DNA of 33,838 nucleotides from an uncultured Prevotella sp. (GTDB lineage: Bacteria > Bacteroidota > Bacteroidia > Bacteroidales > Bacteroidaceae): NCBI GenBank assembly GCA_900541575.1, contig UQKO01000024.1, forward strand, positions 1-33,838, given 5' to 3'. The position numbers were made by a program, and so were the translations under genes. The notes below the pieces were generated by a model, which was given only the letters and a program-made list of their open reading frames with translations, did not search any database and was not told the origin of the DNA. The first letter of the stretch is position 1, and every line of letters starts with the position of its first letter. Shown piece by piece: positions 15,180-23,266 of this stretch.

Positions 15180-15202
15180 TAGCATCAATCATTCTAACGC
15201 TT

Positions 15203-16468
15203 ATGAAACTCTTACTTTTGGGCAGTGGCGGCCGCGAGCACGCACTGGCTTGGAAAATTGCACAAAGTGCAAAGGTAGAAACTCTTTACATTGCTCCGGG
15301 AAATGCCGGTACCGCACAGGTGGGCGAGAACGTTGCTATCAAAGCTGACGATTTCGATGCCGTAGCCAACTTTGTGGTAACACATGGAGTAGATATGGTA
15401 GTAGTAGGTCCTGAAGATCCGTTAGTAAAGGGTATCTACGACTATTTCAAGAATCGCGACGACGTGAAGCAGGTGCCTGTGATAGGTCCCTCAAAGGCTG
15501 GTGCCGTATTGGAAGGTTCGAAAGACTTTGCTAAGGGCTTTATGAAGCGCCACAACATTCCCACTGCGGCTTACGAGACCTTCGATGGCACTCAGGTGGA
15601 GGCAGGCTGCCAATTCTTGGAAACACTGCAACCTCCCTACGTGCTCAAGGCCGATGGACTCTGTGCGGGCAAAGGCGTGCTTATCGTGCCCACACTTGAG
15701 GAGGCCCAAAAGGAACTACGCGACATGCTCGGCGGGATGTTTGGCAATGCATCTAGCCGCGTAGTAATCGAAGAATTCCTCTCGGGCATAGAATGCTCTG
15801 TGTTCGTTCTGACCGATGGCAAGCACTACCAAATCCTACCCGAGGCTAAAGACTATAAACGCATTGGCGAAGGCGACACTGGGCTCAATACGGGCGGTAT
15901 GGGTTCCGTATCCCCCGTACCTTTTGCCACCAAAGAATGGATGCAGAAGGTTGACAAGGAAATCATTCGTCCCACTGTGAATGGTCTCGCTGCCGAGAGC
16001 ATTGACTACAAAGGTTTCATCTTCTTCGGTCTAATCAACTGCGACGGACAGCCCAAGGTGATTGAGTACAACTGCCGCATGGGCGACCCGGAAACAGAGA
16101 CAGTCATGCTTCGCTTGAAAAGCGATATCGTTGATCTCTTTGAAGGCGTAGCTCAAGGCAACTTAGACCAGTGCCATGTGGAATTCGATGATCGTGCAGC
16201 CGTATGCGTAATGTGTGTATCTGGCGGCTATCCGCAAGCTTACGAAAAGGGTTTTGAGATTACGGGTACCGATGTTCCTGGAAGCGTAGTATTCCATGCT
16301 GGCACAGCCATGAAAGATGGCAAACTCGTCACGGCAGGTGGTCGTGTCATCGCTGTAAGCTCATATGGTAAGGACAAGGCCGAAGCACTAGCCAAGTCAA
16401 TGAAAGGCGCCGAACACATACAATTTAACAAGAAATATTTCCGCACAGACATTGGTGCGGACCTTTAG
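15203..16468 (+). CDS. purD: Phosphoribosylamine--glycine ligase
   Basis: This is a 421-residue ATP-grasp enzyme that joins glycine to phosphoribosylamine in purine synthesis. It begins MKLLLLGSGGREHALAWK, the classic PurD start. It has VVVGPEDPL, PYVLKADGLCAGKGV (ATP-grasp lysine), NTGGMGSVSP, and EYNCRMGDPETETVM with the metal-binding Glu and Asn. I chose the ATG at 15203 because a promoter lies at 15149-15179 and homologs start here. It stands alone; the other purine genes are not near. Confidence 0.96.
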   Translation: MKLLLLGSGGREHALAWKIAQSAKVETLYIAPGNAGTAQVGENVAIKADDFDAVANFVVTHGVDMVVVGPEDPLVKGIYDYFKNRDDVKQVPVIGPSKAGAVLEGSKDFAKGFMKRHNIPTAAYETFDGTQVEAGCQFLETLQPPYVLKADGLCAGKGVLIVPTLEEAQKELRDMLGGMFGNASSRVVIEEFLSGIECSVFVLTDGKHYQILPEAKDYKRIGEGDTGLNTGGMGSVSPVPFATKEWMQKVDKEIIRPTVNGLAAESIDYKGFIFFGLINCDGQPKVIEYNCRMGDPETETVMLRLKSDIVDLFEGVAQGNLDQCHVEFDDRAAVCVMCVSGGYPQAYEKGFEITGTDVPGSVVFHAGTAMKDGKLVTAGGRVIAVSSYGKDKAEALAKSMKGAEHIQFNKKYFRTDIGADL

Positions 16469-16822
16469 ACGACAGGCAGGCTAATATGATGCGCTTTGCG
16501 CTCAATAAGTGAATGGGTTGATGCCAATGAAAAAGTTTCATAGAAGCTTCCATGGCCGACGCACCGCACCATTGGCCCTAGTCCACATTAGCCTTTTAGG
16601 GTGGTTATATTCATTCTGAAAGAGGATCTTGTGTGATAAGGAAAGTTTACTTTTGATAGTAAGTAAATGAAGGAACGTAGCAAATTATGTGACTGATTTC
16701 ACTATCAAAGAGATCTGAGCTTTCAGTTCACCTATACTCAATCCGAAAGTTGAGACACTTTCTGTTTCAGAATGAATTGCCCTCTAATACATTTGCCCAC
16801 TCTCCAATAGCAAATCAACGTT
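16469..16822. other. Intergenic stretch after purD
   Basis: No gene is visible in these 354 bases. AGGCTAAT near 16480 and ATTAGCCTTTT near 16588 could pair as a long-range purD terminator. A promoter-like element is at 16765-16795. Frames crossing this stretch are out of phase with the next real gene. Confidence 0.4.
16765..16795 (+). promoter_or_regulatory. Promoter-like element of the membrane protein gene at 16823
   Basis: TTTC (near-consensus to TTTG), a 19-base spacer and TACATTTG (16788-16795) lie 27 bases before the GTG start. This supports the GTG as the true start. Confidence 0.55.
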
Positions 16823-17746
16823 GTGCACACACTGAGAAACAATATCGTTTCGGGCACGCTCACCCTGCCGATTATGGCACTCGTCACATTGGCTTTGTGG
16901 ATACTGCCCGACCCCGCCGATTGGCAACTATGGGCAGGATTGGCCGTGACAGGGCTCTCGGCCTACCTCATCATGGAGCTAAACAATCGCAACGCACTGC
17001 TGCGCATCCGCTCCCGCTTGATGAGCACCACATTCTTATACCTCATGCTCGTATGTCCCGCGCTCCATCGATGGGATTCGGGCGCATTGGCTGTGCCCTG
17101 CCTTGTGCTGAGCTACTTCATGCTATTTGCCTCCTATCAGAAAGCAAGAGGCGAGGGTTATGTGTTCCATGCTTTCTTGTTTCTCAGCTTAGCGAGCATC
17201 AAGTTCCCTCCTATGCTAGTGCTGGCCATAGCGAGCTATTTTTGCATGATATTCCAACTACGCAATTTCACGTGGCGCACATTCTTAGCTGGTCTGCTCG
17301 GCGCGATGGTTCCCTATTGGTTCTACGCCGCTATTGCTATATGGGAGAACCAACTTGACACGGCATTCCTATACCTAGAGCCGTGGCTCTCTCTCCCCCA
17401 GCCCGACTATAGCCAACTCTCTCTTCCGCAATGGATTACAGCGGGCACGATGGCCTTCCTTGCCATAATGGCGCTCGTTCACTTCTTTCATACGGCCTAC
17501 AACGACAAGATTCGCACACGTATGCTTATCTACGTCATTACCACGATGGAATTTATCATCATGGCCGGACTATTGCTTGTCCCGAAATACTTCGACGAAC
17601 TGATGCGTCTCTTTATTGCCAATTCGTCAACGCTCATTGCTCACCATTATGCATTGGGAAAAGGACGCTTCTTCAATGCATGGTTTTACCTTATACTCAT
17701 GCTCTTGGGAGCATTAGGCATCTACAATTATTTGTTCTCTGCATAA
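16823..17746 (+). CDS. Polytopic membrane protein of unknown function
   Basis: This is a 307-residue protein with eight or more predicted membrane segments, starting near residue 13 and ending in FYLILMLLGALGIYNYLFS. I do not recognise a named family; similar unnamed proteins are common in Bacteroidales. The start is GTG: the only upstream in-frame codons before a TAG at 16808 are CAA, ATC, AAC and GTT, so no ATG is possible. A promoter-like motif agrees with it. The YqaA-like gene follows 35 bases later on the same strand, so the two may form a unit. No motif of an ABC permease is visible. Confidence 0.75.
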   Translation: MHTLRNNIVSGTLTLPIMALVTLALWILPDPADWQLWAGLAVTGLSAYLIMELNNRNALLRIRSRLMSTTFLYLMLVCPALHRWDSGALAVPCLVLSYFMLFASYQKARGEGYVFHAFLFLSLASIKFPPMLVLAIASYFCMIFQLRNFTWRTFLAGLLGAMVPYWFYAAIAIWENQLDTAFLYLEPWLSLPQPDYSQLSLPQWITAGTMAFLAIMALVHFFHTAYNDKIRTRMLIYVITTMEFIIMAGLLLVPKYFDELMRLFIANSSTLIAHHYALGKGRFFNAWFYLILMLLGALGIYNYLFSA

Positions 17747-17781
17747 ACATCTTCTCTCCTCCGCTATTCACACCTCTATTT

Positions 17782-18231
17782 ATGGATGCACTTTTCACAA
17801 TACTCATCCAACATGGTGGCATTGGCATGTTTGCCGCTGCTTTTCTTGCTGGGAGTTTTTTCCCTTTCGCCTCCGAAGTGGTGATGGTCGGTCTGCTAGC
17901 TGCGGGCACTGATCCCACAGAGCTTTTGCTTTGGGGCACTGCAGGCAATGTGCTTGGCGCGTTGTTTAATTATGGTGTAGGCTCACTCGGCAAAGAGGAG
18001 TGGATAGAGCGCTGGACAAAAGTGAAGCCAGAAAAGCTTGAGCGTGGTAAGCAATGGATTCACCGCTACGGTGCATGGGCAGGTCTGCTGGCTTGGGTGC
18101 CTATCATCGGTAGTGTGATTACAGTGAGTATGGGCTTTCTACGCACAAAATTAATCTACTCAATGATTACCGTAGCCATTGGTAAGTTCATACGCTATTG
18201 GCTACTGATTCAAGCCTATTGCGTAGTATAG
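17782..18231 (+). CDS. YqaA/DedA-like (SNARE-associated) membrane protein
   Basis: This is a 149-residue membrane protein of YqaA size. It has GMFAAAFLAGSFFPFASEVVMVGLL near the start, GTAGNVLGALFNYGVGSLGKEEW, and RYGAWAGLLAWVPIIGSVITVSMGFLRTK. The FP-SE and G-N-G patterns belong to the DedA superfamily, whose members move lipid carriers or phospholipids across the membrane. The substrate of YqaA types is unknown. I chose the ATG at 17782 because upstream sequence in this frame overlaps the previous gene in another phase. Confidence 0.85.
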   Translation: MDALFTILIQHGGIGMFAAAFLAGSFFPFASEVVMVGLLAAGTDPTELLLWGTAGNVLGALFNYGVGSLGKEEWIERWTKVKPEKLERGKQWIHRYGAWAGLLAWVPIIGSVITVSMGFLRTKLIYSMITVAIGKFIRYWLLIQAYCVV

Positions 18232-18352
18232 AGTGTGGGAGTTCCCATATAAAGTGGGCATTGCCACCATTCAACCTATACTATTTTAGCCAATACCTGA
18301 TAAGTACTGCCTAATATTTACTAACTTTATTTATTCTTCCCTTCCCTCTCCT

Positions 18353-19213
18353 ATGCGACACATTTTTCACCTATTTCTTCTCTTACTGCTTAGTCTCAGC
18401 GCTTGCAAAGGAGGAAGAACCTCTTCCGAGAAGCCCATACTCACCGTGAGCATTGAGCCACTGCGATGGGTAGTGAGCCACATAGCAGGAGAAGATTATG
18501 AGGTCACCACCCTCATGCCGCAAGGAGCAAGCCCAGAAACTTACGAACCCACGCCACGACAGATGATTAACCTAAGCCAGAGCGAAATTCTTTTCAGCGT
18601 GGGAACAATGGGCTTTGAGCAAACGCGACTCAGACAAATGGCAGCCTCCACGCCCGAACTCCATCTAGTAGAACTGCGCGAAGGCATCACTCCCATAGCC
18701 GAAGATGGCCACCACCATGGGGCTGTGGCCGAAAGCATCGACCCACATCTATGGATGTCCACACAAAATCTTTGCCTAATGGCTCGACAAGTGGCACGCA
18801 CACTCAGCACTCATCAACCTGCTCGCCGCGCCTACTACGAGGAACGTCTCAACACGACCATAGCTGAACTAGAGGAACTTGATAAGCAACTCCGCTCCAC
18901 CCTGCTGCATGCCCCTTCCCGCACATTCCTTATATACCACCCCGCCCTGGGCTATATGGCACGTCAGTATGGACTTGTGCAGCTAGCAGTGGAACATGAC
19001 GGCAAGGAACCCTCGGCGGCATCATTCCAGCAACTCGTCAATACATGCCGAAGCGAGGAGATAAAAGTGGCCTTCGTCTCAAAAGAACATAGCGGACAGG
19101 CAGCCCGACGCATTGCGGGCGAGGTGGGAGCTCGCATTGTAGAAATCAATCCCTTGGCCTACGACATAACACAACAAATGAGGTTTATTGCAAAATCACT
19201 GACCCAAGAATGA
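18353..19213 (+). CDS. Zinc/manganese ABC transporter binding lipoprotein (ZnuA-like)
   Basis: This is a 286-residue cluster A-I binding protein. A signal peptide with lipobox LSAC (Cys at about 18) anchors it to a membrane. It shows PQGASPETYEPTPRQM, a His-rich loop EDGHHHGA, SIDPHLWMS with a metal His, and YHPALGYMARQYGL with another. The first usual His ligand (PHxYE) is Glu here (PETYE). The end has IVEINPLAYD with an acidic ligand. Zinc is the most likely metal, inferred from family and the His loop. The stop overlaps the start of the ATPase gene by 4 bases, so the two are translationally coupled. Confidence 0.9.
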   Translation: MRHIFHLFLLLLLSLSACKGGRTSSEKPILTVSIEPLRWVVSHIAGEDYEVTTLMPQGASPETYEPTPRQMINLSQSEILFSVGTMGFEQTRLRQMAASTPELHLVELREGITPIAEDGHHHGAVAESIDPHLWMSTQNLCLMARQVARTLSTHQPARRAYYEERLNTTIAELEELDKQLRSTLLHAPSRTFLIYHPALGYMARQYGLVQLAVEHDGKEPSAASFQQLVNTCRSEEIKVAFVSKEHSGQAARRIAGEVGARIVEINPLAYDITQQMRFIAKSLTQE

Positions 19214-19857
19214 ACGACAACACGATACTGAGTATAGACAATGTGTGCCTCAGCTACGGCGAGCGCCACGTGCTTTGCCACATCAACGAGCAACTCGGTG
19301 AGCGCGACTTCGTGGTGCTCACAGGACCTAACGGTGGGGGCAAAACCACGCTACTTCGCCTCATCGCAGGACTGCTACAGCCCACATGTGGCAGCATAGA
19401 GCGGAGAGAGCACGTGGTGATTGGCTATCTGCCACAATATCGCCATATTGATCGTCAGTTTCCCACCACCGTTGCCGACATTGTACTCTCGGGAATGGCT
19501 TGCCGAAAGCAGCTCTGGCAGTCGTTCAGATCTGAACATCACAAGCAGACTGCTGAGGCACTTAAACTATTCCACCTCACCGACCTTGCTTCGCGACCCA
19601 TCTCCGACCTCAGCGGTGGTCAGTGGCAGCGCACGCTCCTAGCCCGTGCCTTCGTATCAAAGCCCGACCTTCTCTTGCTCGACGAGCCCGAAACGCATCT
19701 CGACGAATCCTCCCGTACAGAACTTTACCGCATCCTCGGCCACGAGGCCCAAAAGAGAGCGATTGTAGTAGTGAGCCACGACGAGCACCTCTTCCCCTTT
19801 ATTGAGCATCGCAAGGTATGGCATGTAGAGGAAAAGAAGGTGACAGAACATTTTTAG
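19210..19857 (+). CDS. Metal ABC transporter ATPase (ZnuC-like)
   Basis: This is a 215-residue ATP-binding subunit. It has Walker A GPNGGGKTTLLR, Q-loop GYLPQYRHIDRQFPTTV, signature LSGGQWQR, Walker B LLLLDEPETHLD and switch His in VVVSHDEHL. All catalytic parts are kept, although it is somewhat shorter than the usual 240-260 residues. The Q-loop sequence with QFP is typical of the zinc and manganese ATPases. It overlaps znuA by 4 bases. The permease that should complete the transporter is not next to it: a terminator and a gene on the other strand follow. Confidence 0.93.
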   Translation: MNDNTILSIDNVCLSYGERHVLCHINEQLGERDFVVLTGPNGGGKTTLLRLIAGLLQPTCGSIERREHVVIGYLPQYRHIDRQFPTTVADIVLSGMACRKQLWQSFRSEHHKQTAEALKLFHLTDLASRPISDLSGGQWQRTLLARAFVSKPDLLLLDEPETHLDESSRTELYRILGHEAQKRAIVVVSHDEHLFPFIEHRKVWHVEEKKVTEHF

Positions 19858-19883
19858 AACTTCACTCTCACAAGAAAGGCCCT

Positions 19884-19925
19884 CTAAAGTTTCCCACCCT
19901 CTTTATTGGGGGTGGGAAACTTTAG
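19884..19925 (+). terminator. Terminator of the metal transporter genes
   Basis: CTAAAGTTTCCCACCC pairs perfectly over 16 bp with GGGTGGGAAACTTTAG, with a 10-base loop and a TTATATTA tail. It begins 26 bases after the ATPase stop. It closes the operon after two genes, so no permease is co-transcribed. Confidence 0.85.
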
Positions 19926-20101
19926 TTATATTAGCCCGTTATGGGTTGGAAAGCACTACATTTGCGTGATCCGAAAAAGCGTATATTTTCGCACCGGAAA
20001 ATTCTGTAAAAGATATTCCTCACTCTGTGCTAGAGAGGGACAAAAAACTTCAGAAACTCTTCCTCATCAAGGAAAAAGTTCGCTCTCCCAAAATCTAGTT
20101 T

Positions 20102-23014
20102 TTACTCTATCCATCCACCTTCGGCACTCACACCACGAACGGAAACATCGAGTGTCTGTCCATCGCGCGAGTTGGTGAAGAAGAGCAACGAGGCTTGCCC
20201 TTTCTCATCAGTCTGAACTGAGGGATCCCAATGGAGCGTACGACGGATATCCTTATCGCTGGGAAGGTCGGCTGTGCGATAATTGGGGGCATAGAAGTTC
20301 GTCTTTACGGTGAAACCTTGAATGCGACGACGATCAACACCACGTTTGCTACGATAACGATAAAAATCTGGAATGGTGTAAATATAGACGGAATAGCGCT
20401 TGGTACTATTACGCTTACTCTCGCCCGTCACGGCATCAGTGGCATAGGGGTCGGTCACTACGGCAATATATTTCACCTCCTCAGCTAACAAATCATCATA
20501 GAAACCACCCGTTTCAGCAGCAGGTCTATTGTTGTAGTAGACCTTTAGGGAGTGAGAAGAATTATTCTGCCTATCAAGTTCCTTGAACAATTCATTCCAC
20601 GAACCCGTTTCGAGCGAGGTGAGCTTATCGAGTTTCTCTCCATCTTCGGTGATAACTTGTCCAGTTTCCTTATCGACAGACATCCCCCAAAAGTTATAAG
20701 GATCGGCCACTTCCTCCGCACTGCGTGAAGTAGTATATCTTCCCAAGCCTTGTGCTGCCGAAAGGTAGTCCCAACCTCTATTTTTCTTATCTCCATCGTA
20801 AGTTACTTCCAAAAGGCTCACAAGATTGCCCACTTCTCCGAGGTCGATACCCAAGTCTTTGGCATGCTCCACCATCCATTCGGCATTGTAGAATTTGGTA
20901 GCAGCTTTCATGCCATGTTGCGGCCCTCCACCATAAGAGAAACGATTGCCCGTAAAGCCATGATACTTGCGTTTTGCCTTTACTTCCACGCCCTTGAGCA
21001 ATGTGGAAGAAATCCGTGAAAGAGTGTCGGTCCATTCAAATAATTCGGGTTTATCCGCTCCTACCTGTTTAAACGATACGATGCTATCTTCTACCACGGG
21101 AATTTTCAAGTCTAGATCGGCTGGCGTAAACGGACGCGGTTCGGGGGCGAACCATCGGTCGAGCGTGAGGCGACTCCAGCGCTTTTTATTTTCAGAATCG
21201 CGCGTATTAAACTGTCCGATGTAGTCGCCATTGAAGTCGACCATCGACTCGAAGGCGAAGCGACCTAGACTATCGGTGCGTGTAGTGCCCTCAATGGCAT
21301 TGCCCTTTAGCGAATAAGCACGAAAATTGAGCGAGAAGTTGGATTGCGGCGCGCGCCTATTGAAAGTATAGAGGCCACCACGCAGTAAGAGTCGGTCTTC
21401 GATGGGCTGGCGCAGGCGGAAAGTATCTGCTCCACACATCACGCTAAACGTGTTGGCCGTCCATCCCTGTACCATGAGTAGGAGGTCGAGCATGCGACGA
21501 TGAGCAGCATCGTTTTTTTGGAAATATAGGTCGGGACGCGCCACGTAGCCACGAAGCTCGGACGAAAGTAGAAGGTCGGCCACAAGTCCGCCATCATTAG
21601 GATCAGTAATATTGCCATTCAGATCGCGCACGGCCACAGAGAGGGTAGTCTTTACGGGATTTCCCTTAGCATCGGTAAGTTGCAAGCGTAAGGCAGCAGG
21701 TTCAAAAGGGCCATACTCGGCCTTGTTTTGCGAGAGATGTACGGTTACGTGACGATTCTCAGCCTCGTTGGGCTGAACCCATACCAAGCGCGTACATTGA
21801 CTATGGCCTGCTACATCGAAGAGTTCCACCCGATTAACACCTGCACGCAGGGCTTTGCGGGGCACAAAAATATCAAGTCCTTCACGAGGCACGGTGAGTG
21901 TATCGAAATAGCACGTCTTCTCACGACATATTACAGCCAAGCCCAAGAGACTTTGAGCGGTGAGAGCTGAGTCGTTGGCTGTGATGGTCACGTCTAATCC
22001 ATCTGCGCCCATCTTCGTAGCAATTACATAAGCCTGCGTAGCTTCGGGCAGAGTGAAACGATTCTTTCCTTCGCGCACTCTTCGCTGATGGTCTTTTAGC
22101 AAAGCATATCCTCCACGCACCTGGGCGGGAAGGAGGAAAGAACCCATACCCTCATATTCGGGCGAAGTCTCGCCAATGAGTTGCCCGTCATCATCGAAGA
22201 GTTGCAACGTATCTTCCACAGCTTGGCCACGCCCATCAGTCAGTTTATAAGCAATACGCTGCTCCACTCCCTTGGCTCGCAATCCCCCCTCAGGATAAAA
22301 TTCTAGCAAGCGTTCCTTTGACTCTTTCATTATATACGGACGCGGACACCCTATGGAGATGCCGCCATGCTCTGTAGGCTCGGGGATGGAAAGGTCGGCT
22401 ATATTAGTAGAGAGCGATTGCTCTAACTTGCGCTGCGAATTAGAGGCCGTAAATACGGGAATGACACGCGAGAAGCAGGCGCTCTCTCCCCAATTAGTCA
22501 TTTCGCGGGTGTAGGCACGAATTTCGTAATAACCAGCACGAACAGGAAGTTTGAGTTTGAAACACCCATCGGCTTGCCCCAACGAGTCGAGCCTCAACGT
22601 CTGTTTTTCCACGAGTTGTCCGTCGGCATTCAACAGTTCTACATAGAGCACGCGGCTCAACGTAGTGGGAAGCAAACTTGACGCCCTCACCACATAGGCT
22701 TTATACCAAATTGAATCATTCTCGAGATAGGCAGAATTGTCAAGGTGAAGATACACTTTCTCTCGTGGATAGGTGCGATCGAAGCCCGAGGCAGCCTTGA
22801 ACCACTCAAAGAGTCGCTCGGCCTGCATTGTAGGGTCAGTGACAGAATGGGAATGACGGACTTCGGCCGATGCCGCAGGATGCATCGTGAGTTTCTCCTC
22901 AAGATACGACAGATTGCATCTGCCCTGCAGAGCATACACACGCACAACCGACAGTAGAGAAACTACAAGGCATAGTGCAAAAAGGGTAGGAATATATCGA
23001 AAGGACTTCTTCAT
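20102..23014 (-). CDS. Large secreted MG2 (macroglobulin-like) surface protein
   Basis: This is a 970-residue protein with a signal peptide (about residues 1-29, cleaved near VYALQG). The segment around residues 80-190 (YPREKVYLHLDNSAYLENDS, then WYKAYVV) is the typical start of Bacteroidetes MG2-domain proteins. Repeated beta-rich, macroglobulin or carboxypeptidase-regulatory-like modules follow to about residue 680. LLKGVEVKAKRKYHG resembles the linker before a TonB receptor plug, but no beta-barrel follows. The end SLLFFTNSRDGQTLDVSVRG is another beta module. No thioester CxEQ motif is seen. The role is unknown; outer-membrane or surface placement is inferred. Confidence 0.75.
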   Translation of the reverse strand: MKKSFRYIPTLFALCLVVSLLSVVRVYALQGRCNLSYLEEKLTMHPAASAEVRHSHSVTDPTMQAERLFEWFKAASGFDRTYPREKVYLHLDNSAYLENDSIWYKAYVVRASSLLPTTLSRVLYVELLNADGQLVEKQTLRLDSLGQADGCFKLKLPVRAGYYEIRAYTREMTNWGESACFSRVIPVFTASNSQRKLEQSLSTNIADLSIPEPTEHGGISIGCPRPYIMKESKERLLEFYPEGGLRAKGVEQRIAYKLTDGRGQAVEDTLQLFDDDGQLIGETSPEYEGMGSFLLPAQVRGGYALLKDHQRRVREGKNRFTLPEATQAYVIATKMGADGLDVTITANDSALTAQSLLGLAVICREKTCYFDTLTVPREGLDIFVPRKALRAGVNRVELFDVAGHSQCTRLVWVQPNEAENRHVTVHLSQNKAEYGPFEPAALRLQLTDAKGNPVKTTLSVAVRDLNGNITDPNDGGLVADLLLSSELRGYVARPDLYFQKNDAAHRRMLDLLLMVQGWTANTFSVMCGADTFRLRQPIEDRLLLRGGLYTFNRRAPQSNFSLNFRAYSLKGNAIEGTTRTDSLGRFAFESMVDFNGDYIGQFNTRDSENKKRWSRLTLDRWFAPEPRPFTPADLDLKIPVVEDSIVSFKQVGADKPELFEWTDTLSRISSTLLKGVEVKAKRKYHGFTGNRFSYGGGPQHGMKAATKFYNAEWMVEHAKDLGIDLGEVGNLVSLLEVTYDGDKKNRGWDYLSAAQGLGRYTTSRSAEEVADPYNFWGMSVDKETGQVITEDGEKLDKLTSLETGSWNELFKELDRQNNSSHSLKVYYNNRPAAETGGFYDDLLAEEVKYIAVVTDPYATDAVTGESKRNSTKRYSVYIYTIPDFYRYRSKRGVDRRRIQGFTVKTNFYAPNYRTADLPSDKDIRRTLHWDPSVQTDEKGQASLLFFTNSRDGQTLDVSVRGVSAEGGWIE

Positions 23015-23065
23015 AGCAAAAGTGAGTGTTTTAGCAAATAATAAAGTCTGCGAACTTTATCGTTG

Positions 23066-23096
23066 CAAAGATAGATGATAAGGGGAAATCAAACAA
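23066..23096 (-). promoter_or_regulatory. Promoter-like element of the MG2 protein gene
   Basis: On the minus strand, TTG (23094-23096), a 20-base spacer and TATCTTTG (23066-23073) fit the Bacteroidetes consensus. It lies about 50 bases before the ATG. Confidence 0.55.
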
Positions 23097-23213
23097 GCAA
23101 AAAGCCATACAAAAAGCGTTTCTACTGACTATCTATTACCCATCAAGCCATTCTTTTCCACATGAAAATAAAAAAAGATGGACCTAAGTAACCCATAGCC
23201 GAAAAATATTTGC

Positions 23214-23221
23214 TACTTTTG
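23214..23221 (+). promoter_or_regulatory. Possible -7 element of pnp
   Basis: TACTTTTG matches TAnnTTTG 45 bases before the pnp ATG. A proper TTTG at -33 is not seen. Confidence 0.45.
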
Positions 23222-23266
23222 CGTGATTTACAGAAGGTAAAACAAAAAATCCATAAACATAATCAG

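Noticed and set aside
16750..17358. A 202-codon plus-strand frame overlapping the membrane protein gene
   Set aside because: It runs out of phase over the 16823 gene, has an irregular His/Ser/Arg-rich composition, and starts before the promoter motif. It is a shadow of the real gene.
16823..18231. Possible missing ABC permease among the two membrane proteins upstream of the ZnuA-like gene
   Set aside because: The first has no ZnuB-type motif, and the second is a small YqaA/DedA-like protein. Both end more than 120 bases before the transporter genes.
19957..19964. TACATTTG as a promoter
   Set aside because: No -33 element is near and no gene follows on that strand; the single octamer is expected by chance.
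19906..20178. A 90-codon frame after the transporter terminator
   Set aside because: It begins inside the terminator stem and runs into the convergent MG2 gene; composition is not protein-like.
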